DNA of 50,460 nucleotides from Winogradskyella immobilis (GTDB lineage Bacteria > Bacteroidota > Bacteroidia > Flavobacteriales > Flavobacteriaceae): NCBI RefSeq assembly GCF_021887715.1, contig NZ_JAIQXX010000020.1, positions 1 through 50,460 on the forward strand, read 5' to 3'. The translations under genes and the position numbers were made by a program. The notes under the pieces were generated by a model that searched no databases, was not told where the DNA came from, and worked only from the letters and a program-made list of their open reading frames with translations. Below are positions 1-9,724 of this stretch, in pieces. Within the stretch, counting starts at the first letter, position 1. Every line of letters starts with the position of its first letter.

Positions 1-9
1 TTATTAACC

Positions 10-27
10 GATTTATATATATAAATC
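10..27. repeat. perfect 18-bp AT-rich palindrome upstream of first gene
   Basis: GATTTATATATATAAATC is an exact inverted repeat ending 15 bases before the first ATG. It could be an operator or a short cruciform, but such sequences arise easily in AT-rich DNA. No TAnnTTTG box is visible in the 42 bases present. Confidence 0.4.
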
Positions 28-42
28 ATAAATTTTAAAATC

Positions 43-387
43 ATGAAAAAATTATCATTTATTTTTTTAATGTTATTTAGTATAACATTGTTTGCCAATA
101 ATTCAAATCCATTAGTCAAAAAAGATTTAAATCCAGAAACGAATATAGATTCTATTGAGATTGTTGATCCTACTGAAATTTGTGATTGTAAATTTGAAAT
201 AACTGAGAAAGATGATATTTATGTAGCATCATGTTGGGGAACAGCAACTAATATGGATGATGGGCGAATTATTAGAACTAACTCTACAGGTTTTGGTACA
301 ACTAGACAAGAAGCTATTGATAACTGCTATAAGAATGTACAAGCGCAATTAGAAATTTTAATTATAATATCAGATTTACGAGACTAG
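43..387 (+). CDS. small secreted four-cysteine protein, unknown function
   Basis: This 114-residue protein is not one I recognise. It has a clean N-terminal signal peptide (Lys-Lys then a hydrophobic run to about residue 18, cut near Phe-Ala-Asn), so it is exported. The mature part has four cysteines (47, 49, 64 and 95), an even number consistent with two disulfides or a metal site. Residues 83-103 (GFGTTRQEAIDNCYKNV and following) look like a short helix rich in acidic and polar residues. It lies 123 bp upstream of the GLPGLI gene on the same strand; a hairpin in that gap makes co-transcription uncertain. The ATG start follows directly from the signal peptide. Confidence 0.75.
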   Translation: MKKLSFIFLMLFSITLFANNSNPLVKKDLNPETNIDSIEIVDPTEICDCKFEITEKDDIYVASCWGTATNMDDGRIIRTNSTGFGTTRQEAIDNCYKNVQAQLEILIIISDLRD

Positions 388-451
388 ATAGTGTTATTTA
401 GTGGAGATTTCTAAAATATTTTTTTAAATAAAAAACATTAACAATAAAGAC

Positions 452-491
452 AAGGTTGTGTTAACATTTTTAAATTAAATAACACAGCCTT
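452..491 (+). other. stem-loop between the secreted protein and the GLPGLI gene
   Basis: AAGGTTGTGTTA (452-463) pairs with TAACACAGCCTT (480-491): a 12-bp stem with a single U-G wobble and a 16-base AT-rich loop. No T-run follows directly, so it is not a classical terminator. It sits 19 bases before the next start codon and may act in the leader or as a processing site. Confidence 0.45.
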
Positions 492-510
492 ACTTATTTC
501 AAATTAAGTT

Positions 511-1320
511 ATGACACGACAATATTTTTTTTTAGTTATTGGTTTTTTAAGCCTTTTAAGTTATTCTCAACAAAATGATCAAATAAATTTTTATAAAATT
601 AATTATTTAAAGACTTTTACTTTTGAACATTTAGCAAATCAAAAACATAATTCAAATTATACTCTAAACATATATGATGACTTTAACAAATCGATTTTTC
701 AAAAAGAAAATAACGAGTCTAATCTAGTTGAAAAAAATAAAACTAAAGGGGGTAATCCAAATGTTACTTTTACACCATCGGGTAAAAATATAGGTGTTGT
801 ATACAAAGATTATGAACTACAAGATATGATTTACAAATACTCTAACAAGCATATAATGAAAGATTCTATGACTATTTTTGGTTGGAAAATTATAAAGGAA
901 ACTAAAAAGTTACTTGGGTATAATTGCCAAAAAGCAACAATGAATTTCAGAGGGCGCGATTATATAGCATGGTTTACAAGTGACCTTCCAGTTGGTGGAC
1001 CTTGGAAATTTGACGGCTTACCAGGTATGATATTAGAAATTAAATCTACAGATGATTTTATAAAATTTAAAGCGTCTAGTATAAATAGTGCTTACCTAAA
1101 TGATAATTTAGAAAACCCGTTTAATGCAGTTAATAAATTTATAACATGGCAAGAGTATAAAGACAGATATAGAAAGAAAGCAATACGAGCATTAAGCTAT
1201 AGACCAACAGCATCTTCTCGAGGATTTGAATACTCAAGAGGAGGTATAGAAATTTTTATAGATTATGACGATGAAGAGTATAATAAAATTATAAAAAACT
1301 ACCGTAAAAACAATCACTAA
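511..1320 (+). CDS. GLPGLI family secreted protein
   Basis: This 269-residue exported protein starts with a signal peptide (MTRQYFFLVIGFLSLLSYSQ, cut before Gln-Asn). It carries the family hallmark as DGLPGMILEI at residues 168-177, preceded by the usual GPWKF segment, with Met replacing the second Leu of GLPGLI. Family members in Bacteroidota are predicted periplasmic or surface proteins of unknown biochemical role. They are commonly encoded next to an outer-membrane receptor with a carboxypeptidase-regulatory-like domain, exactly as here (54-bp gap to the next gene). The length is typical. Identification is firm; function is unknown. Confidence 0.9.
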   Translation: MTRQYFFLVIGFLSLLSYSQQNDQINFYKINYLKTFTFEHLANQKHNSNYTLNIYDDFNKSIFQKENNESNLVEKNKTKGGNPNVTFTPSGKNIGVVYKDYELQDMIYKYSNKHIMKDSMTIFGWKIIKETKKLLGYNCQKATMNFRGRDYIAWFTSDLPVGGPWKFDGLPGMILEIKSTDDFIKFKASSINSAYLNDNLENPFNAVNKFITWQEYKDRYRKKAIRALSYRPTASSRGFEYSRGGIEIFIDYDDEEYNKIIKNYRKNNH

Positions 1321-1374
1321 ACATAGCGGTGCTAATATCTTCTATTAAGTTACAGTATCATTTATTTATAAAAT

Positions 1375-4047
1375 ATGCAGAATTATTATAGCTATGTTAA
1401 TTTTAGCATTGCATTTTTATGTTTTTTTACTAACGTTTCTGCTCAGGTTATAAAAGGATCTGTTACAGATATAAACAAAAACTCTTTATCTGCTAAAATA
1501 CTTATTAAACCATTAAACAATCCTAATTTAATTAGTGAATTTGTGATTACTTCTAATGGGTCTTTTTCATACAATTTAAAAAAGGAATACCCTATGGGCT
1601 TTATTATAGAGGTTAAATCGACGGGATTTAAAGAAGCTAAAGAAGAAATAAAAGACAATGATAGCTCTAAGCCACTTTTATTTGAATTTATTTTAATTAA
1701 AGAAAAAATTGAAAAACTAGAAGAGGTTATTATTAAAGGAAAGAAAAAACCGTTTATAAGAAAAAAAGATACTATAGTATTTCGTGTAGATTCTTATAAA
1801 GATGGAACAGAGCGTAAGGTGGAAGATTTGCTGAAAAGGTTACCAGGCGTTGAAGTTGACGATAAAAATGGCACGGTTAAGTATAAAGGAAAATCCATTG
1901 AAACAGTAACTTTAGAAGGAGATAATCTTTTTGACTCTAATTACACAATTGGCACAAAAAATATTAATATAGATCTTGTAAAAGAAATAGAAGCTATAGA
2001 AAACTATTCCGAAAATAAACTTCTTAAAGGAATAGAAAATAGTGACAAAATTATTTTAAACCTTAAGCTTAAAGATAATAAAACGGACTTTAGTGGTAGT
2101 GCAAATGTAGGAGTGGGGGATTTTTCAGGTAGTAAAGAGGTAGCGTCAAATAATGTTGTTAACCTTTTAGGGATTAACAAAAAAATTAAATCCTTCTCCT
2201 TAGCTACACATAATAACATAGGTGTTAATCCTTCTCCATTTAATTATTTTGGTAATTCTTTTAGTGCAGAGCAACTTAGGGAACAAGATATTTTTGCTAA
2301 AAAAATAATACCAGAAACTATATTACCACAGTTTGCAAATAATAATTTAAGCAACATAAATAATCAATTCTTTGGTAATTTTAATAGCACATTTAATTTA
2401 TCAAGCAAAATTAAAACAAGAGTTAACCTCTTTTATATTACTGATAAAATTAAAAATAATGAATTTTCTGAAAGTACCATTACTATAAATGACGAGCAGT
2501 TTTCAATATTTGATGATATTTTTATTCAAAAAAAACCAAGACAGTATAGAGGAGATGTAGAGTTGAAAGTAAACACTTCTAAAAATGCATTACTGGAATA
2601 TAATGTGAGTTACAGAAACGAGACTATTGATACAGAAAATTCTATTTTCTCTAATCAAGGAAATAATTTTTCATCTAATTTAGGGACAAAGAATCAGCTT
2701 ATTAAGCAAGATGTAGAATTCACAAAACGAATTAGTAAAGATAAAGCTTTACAATTCAGGTTAAGAAACACTATTAATAATTTAGACCAAAATTTTAATA
2801 TTAGTCCTTCAATATTTAATAATTCTGAATTCATTAATGATGTCCAGAAAAATGCCTCAAATAAGGTGCTAACAAGTTTTAATGTTATTTTATTAGGAAA
2901 AAAAAATAAAAGTAAATATAATTTTGTTTTTGGTGGAAATTTGGATAGGGAATCATTACAGACTAATTTGTTTAGTCAAAATGATGCAGTGGAGTCTTCA
3001 ATATCAAATGGATTTAATGACATTAAGTATAGAAAGAATGATTTTTTTTCCTCTGGATCTTATAATTGGAGACTAGGAAGGTTTTTTATATCTCCAAAAT
3101 ATACACTTAGATTTTTAAACCAAAACCTAGAGTTTATAGATAATAATACCTTTGATGAGTTGAGCAGAATTATTTTTGAACCCTCTATTTCTGTTTTATA
3201 TTATATTAATGATACTTCATTTTTAACTTTAGGTTCTTTTATAAGTCAAAGCCCTAATACAGTAGAGAATTTATTTACTAACCAAGTTATTACTAATAAT
3301 CGTTTGTCAAAAAATAATATTCCAAGCTTGAGATTAAGGAAAAACCAAACATATAATTTATCCTATAATAATAATGATTTATCTAATCAATTAAATTTAT
3401 CTATTGGAGCTAATTATACGATAACAGATGGTAACTTTTTTAACAATACTCAAATTGATGAATTTAATACTATAACTACAAACTTCTTTCTGTCTGAAAA
3501 CACTAGTAATGTTAATTTATACTTCAATTTCTCGAAACTTATCTATCCAATTAAAACTAATATTAAAATTAATTCAAGCTATTCAGTACTGAATTTTAAA
3601 AATATAATTAACAATTCTGATTTAAGAGATAATAGAAGCACTTTTTTAAATAATTCAATTTTTTTAAAAACAGCATTTAATCTCCCTGTCAATATAGAAA
3701 ATACAATAACACATTTGTATAATATTAATGAAAGTCAAGGTATATTTGAGAACCAAAGCATTGAAAACAAATTAAAGTTACTTATTAAACCATCAAAACA
3801 GTTTTTTGTAAACATTATCTATAATTTATTTGTTCCTGACATTAATAGTTCAAATAGCTTTTCATTCTTAGAATCGCAATTAAACTACCAGCCAAAGAAT
3901 AAAAATTGGCAATTAAGCCTTTCAGGAATTAACTTATTAAATGAACGTTTTTTTGAACAGATTTCTACCACAGACTTTTCTATAAGTCGTAATCGCTTTA
4001 ATTTATTAAATAGATACATTTTATTTAATTTTAATTATAGTTTTTAA
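1375..4047 (+). CDS. TonB-dependent-receptor-like outer-membrane protein with CarboxypepD_reg-like domain
   Basis: This 890-residue protein has a signal peptide to about residue 23 (ending VSAQ). A carboxypeptidase-regulatory-like beta-sandwich follows (about 24-120, starting VIKGSVTD), then a plug-like domain (about 125-235; KVEDLLKRLPGVEVDD and the DKIILNLKLK end). The rest is a long Asn/Ser/Phe-rich beta-barrel. The last residue is Phe (NFNYSF), as expected for Bam-inserted barrels. It probably works in the outer membrane with the GLPGLI protein just upstream. The substrate cannot be told from sequence, and no SusD partner is present. The clear TonB energy-coupling box is not obvious, so active import is inferred rather than shown. 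Confidence 0.82.
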   Translation: MQNYYSYVNFSIAFLCFFTNVSAQVIKGSVTDINKNSLSAKILIKPLNNPNLISEFVITSNGSFSYNLKKEYPMGFIIEVKSTGFKEAKEEIKDNDSSKPLLFEFILIKEKIEKLEEVIIKGKKKPFIRKKDTIVFRVDSYKDGTERKVEDLLKRLPGVEVDDKNGTVKYKGKSIETVTLEGDNLFDSNYTIGTKNINIDLVKEIEAIENYSENKLLKGIENSDKIILNLKLKDNKTDFSGSANVGVGDFSGSKEVASNNVVNLLGINKKIKSFSLATHNNIGVNPSPFNYFGNSFSAEQLREQDIFAKKIIPETILPQFANNNLSNINNQFFGNFNSTFNLSSKIKTRVNLFYITDKIKNNEFSESTITINDEQFSIFDDIFIQKKPRQYRGDVELKVNTSKNALLEYNVSYRNETIDTENSIFSNQGNNFSSNLGTKNQLIKQDVEFTKRISKDKALQFRLRNTINNLDQNFNISPSIFNNSEFINDVQKNASNKVLTSFNVILLGKKNKSKYNFVFGGNLDRESLQTNLFSQNDAVESSISNGFNDIKYRKNDFFSSGSYNWRLGRFFISPKYTLRFLNQNLEFIDNNTFDELSRIIFEPSISVLYYINDTSFLTLGSFISQSPNTVENLFTNQVITNNRLSKNNIPSLRLRKNQTYNLSYNNNDLSNQLNLSIGANYTITDGNFFNNTQIDEFNTITTNFFLSENTSNVNLYFNFSKLIYPIKTNIKINSSYSVLNFKNIINNSDLRDNRSTFLNNSIFLKTAFNLPVNIENTITHLYNINESQGIFENQSIENKLKLLIKPSKQFFVNIIYNLFVPDINSSNSFSFLESQLNYQPKNKNWQLSLSGINLLNERFFEQISTTDFSISRNRFNLLNRYILFNFNYSF

Positions 4048-4166
4048 ATTATAAGTTGAAGTATAATTGTGAAAAGGTAATTGTTAATAACTGCTTGTAC
4101 CTGCTATTTCATTTTTTAGAGTAGTATCTTATATTAGCCTTTCATCTAAATTAAGTCCTTATTTCT

Positions 4167-6026
4167 ATGGCTGAACAGTCTAACTATACCGAAGATAATA
4201 TACGCTCGCTCGATTGGAAAGAACATATCCGTATGCGACCAGGTATGTACATCGGTAAACTCGGTGATGGATCGTCGGCAGATGATGGTATTTACATTCT
4301 TCTTAAAGAAGTTTTAGACAATTGTATTGACGAATTTGTCATGGGAGCGGGTAAGACTATAGAAATCTCTATTCAAGGCGATAAGGTTATAGTTCGTGAT
4401 TATGGACGTGGTATTCCCTTAGGTAAAGTGGTGGATGTGGTCTCTAAGATGAATACAGGTGGTAAGTACGATTCTAAAGCCTTTAAAAAATCAGTAGGAT
4501 TAAACGGTGTTGGTACAAAAGCGGTTAATGCATTATCCTCGTATTTTAGAGTAGAATCTACACGTGATAATAAATCAGCTTCTGCTGAGTTTGAAAAAGG
4601 AAACTTAATTAATAAGGAGCTGTTAGAAGATACATCTCGTAGGCGAGGTACCAAAGTGTCTTTTATTCCAGATAACACCATTTTTAATAAATATAAGTAT
4701 CGTAATGAGTATATCGTAAAGATGCTTAAAAATTATGTGTATCTCAACCCTGGGTTAACCATAGTTTTTAATGGCGAAAAATACTTTAGTGAAAACGGAC
4801 TTAAAGATTTATTATCTGAAAATATTAAGGATAGTGATATGCTGTATCCGATTATCCATTTACGTGGTGATGATATAGAGCTAGCTATAACACATAGCAA
4901 AACACAATATAGCGAAGAATACCATTCGTTTGTTAATGGACAAAACACAACGCAAGGTGGTACACATTTAGCAGCATTTAGAGAGGCGATTGTAAAAACA
5001 CTAAGAGAGTTCTATGGTAAAAATTATGAAGCTTCAGATGTTAGAAAGTCTATAGTTTCAGCCATTGCTATAAAAGTAATGGAGCCTGTATTTGAGAGTC
5101 AGACGAAAACCAAGTTGGGTTCTACAGATATGGGAGGAGATTTGCCAACAGTACGGACTTATATCAATGATTTTGTAAAAACACAATTCGATAATTTTTT
5201 ACATAAAAACTCGGATGTAGCCGAGAGTATTCAACGAAAAATCCTTCAGGCTGAACGCGAACGTAAAGAATTGTCAGGCATACGTAAACTGGCAAAAGAC
5301 AGAGCGAAAAAGGCAAGTCTTCATAATAAAAAGTTACGAGATTGTCGCGTGCACTTCGGAGATACTAAAAATGAGCGAAATTTAGAAACCACATTATTTA
5401 TTACTGAAGGAGATTCAGCATCTGGTAGTATTACAAAATCTAGAGACGTTAATACACAAGCCGTATTTAGTTTAAAAGGAAAGCCGTTGAACTGTTACGG
5501 ATTAACCAAAAAAATTGTGTACGAGAATGAAGAATTCAATTTGTTACAAGCAGCATTAAATATTGAAGAATCTTTAGAGGATTTAAGATATAACAATGTG
5601 GTAATCGCTACAGATGCAGATGTAGATGGTATGCATATTCGTCTGTTATTAATAACATTCTTTCTTCAGTTTTTCCCTGAGATTATAAAAGAAGGCCATT
5701 TGTATATTTTGCAAACCCCTTTGTTTAGAGTACGTAATAAAAAAGAAACGATTTATTGTTATTCTGAAGAAGAACGTGTGAATGCTATAGAAAAGTTAAA
5801 ACCAAAGCCAGAAATTACACGATTTAAAGGATTAGGTGAAATATCGCCAGATGAGTTTAAACATTTTATAGGAGCAGATATTCGCTTAGATCCAGTGATG
5901 TTAGATAAAGAAATGTCTATAGAAGAATTGTTATCATTTTATATGGGAAAAAACACGCCTACTCGACAAGAGTTTATTATTAATAATCTTAAAGTAGAAC
6001 TAGATATAGTTAAGGAAGATGTATGA
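4167..6026 (+). CDS. parE: DNA topoisomerase IV subunit B (ParE)
   Basis: This is the ATPase subunit of type IIA topoisomerase IV, which decatenates daughter chromosomes. It is 619 residues long. The GHKL ATP site is visible: EVLDN (48-52), RDYGRGIP and [14 protein letters not shown]. The TOPRIM magnesium site has Glu414 in [10 protein letters not shown] and the DADVDG aspartates (483, 485, 487). SLKGKPLN lies between the two. It pairs with parC downstream, which is why ParE is preferred over GyrB. The stop overlaps the start of the next gene in ATGA, implying translational coupling. Confidence 0.95.
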   Translation: MAEQSNYTEDNIRSLDWKEHIRMRPGMYIGKLGDGSSADDGIYILLKEVLDNCIDEFVMGAGKTIEISIQGDKVIVRDYGRGIPLGKVVDVVSKMNTGGKYDSKAFKKSVGLNGVGTKAVNALSSYFRVESTRDNKSASAEFEKGNLINKELLEDTSRRRGTKVSFIPDNTIFNKYKYRNEYIVKMLKNYVYLNPGLTIVFNGEKYFSENGLKDLLSENIKDSDMLYPIIHLRGDDIELAITHSKTQYSEEYHSFVNGQNTTQGGTHLAAFREAIVKTLREFYGKNYEASDVRKSIVSAIAIKVMEPVFESQTKTKLGSTDMGGDLPTVRTYINDFVKTQFDNFLHKNSDVAESIQRKILQAERERKELSGIRKLAKDRAKKASLHNKKLRDCRVHFGDTKNERNLETTLFITEGDSASGSITKSRDVNTQAVFSLKGKPLNCYGLTKKIVYENEEFNLLQAALNIEESLEDLRYNNVVIATDADVDGMHIRLLLITFFLQFFPEIIKEGHLYILQTPLFRVRNKKETIYCYSEEERVNAIEKLKPKPEITRFKGLGEISPDEFKHFIGADIRLDPVMLDKEMSIEELLSFYMGKNTPTRQEFIINNLKVELDIVKEDV

Positions 6027-6502
6027 GAACTGATAATGGAAAAGTAAGAGGCTTTATTATCTCTGTCTATTTTGTTATTATCATATTTGCCATTATATGG
6101 GTCACTGTATTTAATGCATTTAAAGAGGTTGCCAATAATCCATTAGCAGTTTTTGGTATTGTAACAGCTTTGCTTTTGGCTTTATTTATTGGAGTGCACG
6201 CCATAGCACGTTATTTTGAGTATGACAGCGATGGAGTTAAGGTTGTAATTGTAAATAGGGGTTTGTTATTGGCAGATCGATTTAATTATAGAGAACGTAA
6301 AATAGAATTCTATAAAAAGAATCTTGTTGGTTATAAATTTAATAATTATGTATTTTCTAAAATACTAAGAATAGTTATTAGACGAAGTGATGGAAATGTA
6401 TCTAAGCATCGTTTTAATGTGACTTTGGTAACAAAACGAAAGCGAAAATATGTAAGGCAATCTTTAAGTAAAATACTTAAGGAAAATAAAAAGAATACCT
6501 AG
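6023..6502 (+). CDS. two-helix membrane protein embedded between parE and parC
   Basis: This 159-residue protein has two membrane helices (about 11-32 and 38-62). A basic cytosolic domain follows, starting [17 protein letters not shown] and ending in a Lys/Arg-rich tail ([21 protein letters not shown]). The beta-rich segment after the helices resembles bacterial PH-like membrane domains, but I cannot confirm this. It overlaps the parE stop by four bases (ATGA) and ends six bases before parC, so the three genes must be one transcript. No function is known to me. The tight coupling suggests a stable link to topoisomerase IV expression, perhaps membrane positioning, which is inference only. Confidence 0.8.
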   Translation: MRTDNGKVRGFIISVYFVIIIFAIIWVTVFNAFKEVANNPLAVFGIVTALLLALFIGVHAIARYFEYDSDGVKVVIVNRGLLLADRFNYRERKIEFYKKNLVGYKFNNYVFSKILRIVIRRSDGNVSKHRFNVTLVTKRKRKYVRQSLSKILKENKKNT

Positions 6503-6508
6503 GAATAA

Positions 6509-9205
6509 ATGAGTGAAGTAGATGATGATTTATTAGACGGAGAATTGCATAGTGAAGACTCTGGTAATCAGGAAACGATTACTAAAGTTACAGGCATGTA
6601 TAAAGATTGGTTTTTAGATTATGCCTCTTATGTAATTCTAGAACGTGCCGTACCAGCTATTGAAGATGGCTTTAAGCCTGTACAGCGACGTATTATGCAT
6701 TCTATGAAAGATCTAGACGATGGACGCTACAACAAAGTAGCTAATATTGTTGGTCATACCATGCAGTATCATCCGCATGGAGATGCAAGTATTGCAGATG
6801 CTATGGTGCAAATAGGTCAAAAAGATTTATTGATAGATACGCAAGGAAACTGGGGAAATATATTAACAGGTGACAGAGCAGCAGCATCTCGTTATATAGA
6901 AGCAAGGATTTCTAAGTTTGGTTTAGATGTTGTTTTTAACCCAAAGATTACAGAATGGCAAGCCAGTTATGACGGACGCCGTAAAGAGCCTGTAAACCTT
7001 CCGGTAATGTTCCCGTTATTGTTAGCGCAAGGTGGAGAAGGTATTGCTGTAGGTTTGTCTACTAAAATATTACCGCATAATTTTATTGAGCTTATAGAAG
7101 CTTCTGTGAAACACTTAAAAGGAAAACGTTTTACAATTTTTCCTGATTTTCCAACGGCAGGTATTGCCGATTTTACAGGTTATAACGATGGAAATCGCGG
7201 TGGTAAAGTACGTGTGCGTGCTAAGATATCTCAACGCGATAAAAATGTATTGGTCATTTCAGAAATTCCGTTTAGTACCACAACATCTTCTCTTATAGAT
7301 TCAATATTAAAGGCGAATGACAAGGGTAAAATCAAAATAAAGAAGATTGAAGATAATACCGCTGCTGAGGTAGAGATTTTAGTGCATTTACCTTCGGGGA
7401 TTTCACCAGACAAAACCATAGATGCTTTATATGCATTTACCAATTGCGAAAGTTCTATTTCGCCATTAGGTTGTGTTATTGAAGACAATAAGCCATTGTT
7501 TATTGGTGTGTCTGAAATGCTGCGTCGCTCTACGGATAATACAGTTCAACTTTTAAAACAAGAATTAGAAATAAAACTTGGAGAATTAGAAGAACAATGG
7601 CATTTTGCTTCTCTAGAACGTATTTTTATTGAAAACAGAATTTATAGAGATATTGAAGAAGAAGAAACTTGGGATGGCGTTATAAATGCTATAGATAAAG
7701 GTTTGCAACCGCATATAAAACATCTAAAACGTAAAATTACAGTAGATGACATTACGCGTTTAACAGAAATACGAATCAAACGTATTTCTAAATTCGATAT
7801 AGATAAAGCACAACAAAAAATTGATGCTTTAGAAGAGCAAATTGCTGAGGTAAAACATCATTTAGCAAACTTAATTGATTATGCAATTGCTTATTTTGAA
7901 CGCCTTAAAAAAGAATATGGCGAAGGAAAAGAGCGTAAAACAGAAATAAGAATTTTTGATGATGTCGATGCAACAAAAGTGGTGATTAGAAACACAAAGC
8001 TTTATGTAAATAGAGAAGAAGGCTTTATAGGAACATCATTACGTAGAGATGAATATGTTTGCGATTGTAGTGATATCGATGATATTATTGTTTTTACCAA
8101 TGACGGTAAAATGATGGTAACTAAAGTGGGTACCAAAACGTTTATAGGTAAAAACATCATCCATGTCGCGGTCTTTAAAAAGAAAGATACAAGGACTATT
8201 TACAATTTAATCTATAGAGATGGTAAAGGCGGATCTTCATATGTAAAACGTTTTGCAGTAACTTCTATTACTAGAGATAAAGCCTATGATCTTACCAATG
8301 GAAACAAAATGTCTCCAGTTCTATATTTCTCTGCGAACCCTAATGGAGAAGCTGAGGTAGTTACTATTAACTTAAGGCAAGTAGGAAGTATTAAAAAATT
8401 AAAATGGGATTTAGACTTTGCCGATGTCTTAATTAAAGGGCGTACTTCTAAAGGAAATGTGGTTTCTAAATATACTATAAAACGTATTGAGCTTAAAGAA
8501 AAAGGTGTATCAACGTTAAAGCCACGTAAAATATGGTTTGATGATACGGTGCAACGCTTAAATGTAGATGGTAGAGGCGAGCTTATAGGAGAGTTTAGGG
8601 GAGAAGATCGTTTGTTAGTTATTAAACAGTCTGGTATTTTAAAAACCATTATCCCTGAATTAACTACGCATTTTGATAGCGATATGATTGTGCTGGAGAA
8701 ATGGATACCTAAAAAACCTATTTCGGTAATATATTTTGATGGAGACAAAGAACGCTATTACATAAAACGTTTTATTGTTGAAAATGAAGGTAGAGAAGAA
8801 ATGTTTATCTCTAATCATCCTAATTCTCAATTAGAAATTGTTTCTACGGACTGGCGCCCAATGGCAGAGATAGAATTTAAAAAAGAACGTGGTAAAGATC
8901 GAAAAGATAACCTTAAAATAGATCTTGAAGATTTTATTGCCATAAAAGGAATCTCGGCATTAGGTAATCAATTAACTAAAGAGAAGATTAACCAGGTTAG
9001 TCTTATGGATCCATTGCCTTATGAAGCTCCTGAAATTGTTCCTGCAGAAGAGATTGAAGTTGTAGATGAAGAAAATGTAAGCGAAAATGAAGCAATTCCT
9101 CAAAAAGATGAAAAACCTATAGAAGTCGATCTCGACCCAAAACCAAAGTCTAAAGACGATGACGATTTAGATATTGATGATAAAGGCCAAGTGACCTTGT
9201 TTTAA
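6509..9205 (+). CDS. parC: DNA topoisomerase IV subunit A (ParC)
   Basis: This is the DNA cleavage/religation subunit of topoisomerase IV, 898 residues. The breakage-reunion core shows FKPVQRRIM, YHPHGDASIADAMV and the catalytic tyrosine Tyr129 in AASRYIEARIS. The C-terminal DNA-wrapping blades lack a canonical GyrA box (QRRGGKG), which favours ParC. At the position of the quinolone-contact serine (GyrA Ser83) there is Ala93; the second contact, Asp97, is kept. The protein ends in a roughly 55-residue acidic, probably disordered tail that finishes in QVTLF, close to the beta-clamp-binding pentapeptide. ATG start six bases after the membrane-protein gene. Confidence 0.95.
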   Translation: MSEVDDDLLDGELHSEDSGNQETITKVTGMYKDWFLDYASYVILERAVPAIEDGFKPVQRRIMHSMKDLDDGRYNKVANIVGHTMQYHPHGDASIADAMVQIGQKDLLIDTQGNWGNILTGDRAAASRYIEARISKFGLDVVFNPKITEWQASYDGRRKEPVNLPVMFPLLLAQGGEGIAVGLSTKILPHNFIELIEASVKHLKGKRFTIFPDFPTAGIADFTGYNDGNRGGKVRVRAKISQRDKNVLVISEIPFSTTTSSLIDSILKANDKGKIKIKKIEDNTAAEVEILVHLPSGISPDKTIDALYAFTNCESSISPLGCVIEDNKPLFIGVSEMLRRSTDNTVQLLKQELEIKLGELEEQWHFASLERIFIENRIYRDIEEEETWDGVINAIDKGLQPHIKHLKRKITVDDITRLTEIRIKRISKFDIDKAQQKIDALEEQIAEVKHHLANLIDYAIAYFERLKKEYGEGKERKTEIRIFDDVDATKVVIRNTKLYVNREEGFIGTSLRRDEYVCDCSDIDDIIVFTNDGKMMVTKVGTKTFIGKNIIHVAVFKKKDTRTIYNLIYRDGKGGSSYVKRFAVTSITRDKAYDLTNGNKMSPVLYFSANPNGEAEVVTINLRQVGSIKKLKWDLDFADVLIKGRTSKGNVVSKYTIKRIELKEKGVSTLKPRKIWFDDTVQRLNVDGRGELIGEFRGEDRLLVIKQSGILKTIIPELTTHFDSDMIVLEKWIPKKPISVIYFDGDKERYYIKRFIVENEGREEMFISNHPNSQLEIVSTDWRPMAEIEFKKERGKDRKDNLKIDLEDFIAIKGISALGNQLTKEKINQVSLMDPLPYEAPEIVPAEEIEVVDEENVSENEAIPQKDEKPIEVDLDPKPKSKDDDDLDIDDKGQVTLF

Positions 9206-9289
9206 GCTTGAGTATACGACCTGTCATTTATATAAGCGCATTGATTGTCATTGAGTTTGTATTTTAAAACAGGAATAAAATTCAGAATA

Positions 9290-9679
9290 TTATTTTACTT
9301 TGTAGGCGATACCTTTTTCGACTCTTAATGGTCGATTAGGCTTTTTTATAGTTAATTTATATTCAAAGGTATATGATGAATCTGTAGTTGATAAGATTTT
9401 CATGTGTATAGGAGCTTCTTCAGATTGGTTTTTTGGGTGAAGCTTCTTTAATATAAATTCACAGTCATTAATCCAGCGTATAGACGCAGAATCGGCAATG
9501 TTTTCGTAATAGTCAATATTATAAGATTCTGTTCGTACAAAAGTCCCTGTTTTTTCTATACCATCAACAGAATAATTAAAAGAGAACTTTCCGGTTTTAT
9601 AGTCTGCGCAATTTCTTTCTACTTGGTAACAACTCACCAATAGAAATGTAAATATTAGCAAAACAGAATAATGCTTCAT
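9290..9679 (-). CDS. small lipoprotein, unknown function
   Basis: The protein starting at the internal ATG has 129 residues. It begins MKHYSVLLIFTFLLVSC, a lipoprotein signal with lipobox LVSC, so it is likely exported and lipid-anchored. An in-frame ATG ten codons earlier would put MYFCVKHKFY in front of the signal, which is less natural; I chose the later start. The mature part has further cysteines (NCADYKTG and NDCEFIL) and a beta-rich pattern. It is convergent with parC. From memory, related proteins are sometimes labelled 'DNA topoisomerase IV' in databases, apparently by neighbourhood only; nothing in the sequence supports such activity. Confidence 0.75.
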   Translation of the reverse strand: MKHYSVLLIFTFLLVSCYQVERNCADYKTGKFSFNYSVDGIEKTGTFVRTESYNIDYYENIADSASIRWINDCEFILKKLHPKNQSEEAPIHMKILSTTDSSYTFEYKLTIKKPNRPLRVEKGIAYKVK

Positions 9680-9724
9680 GTAGAATTTATGTTTTACGCA
9701 AAAATACATATAAAACGGTAAGAG

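Noticed and set aside
8284..8748. 154-residue reading frame opposite parC
   Set aside because: It is a shadow of the conserved ParC C-terminal blades; no promoter, no domain pattern.
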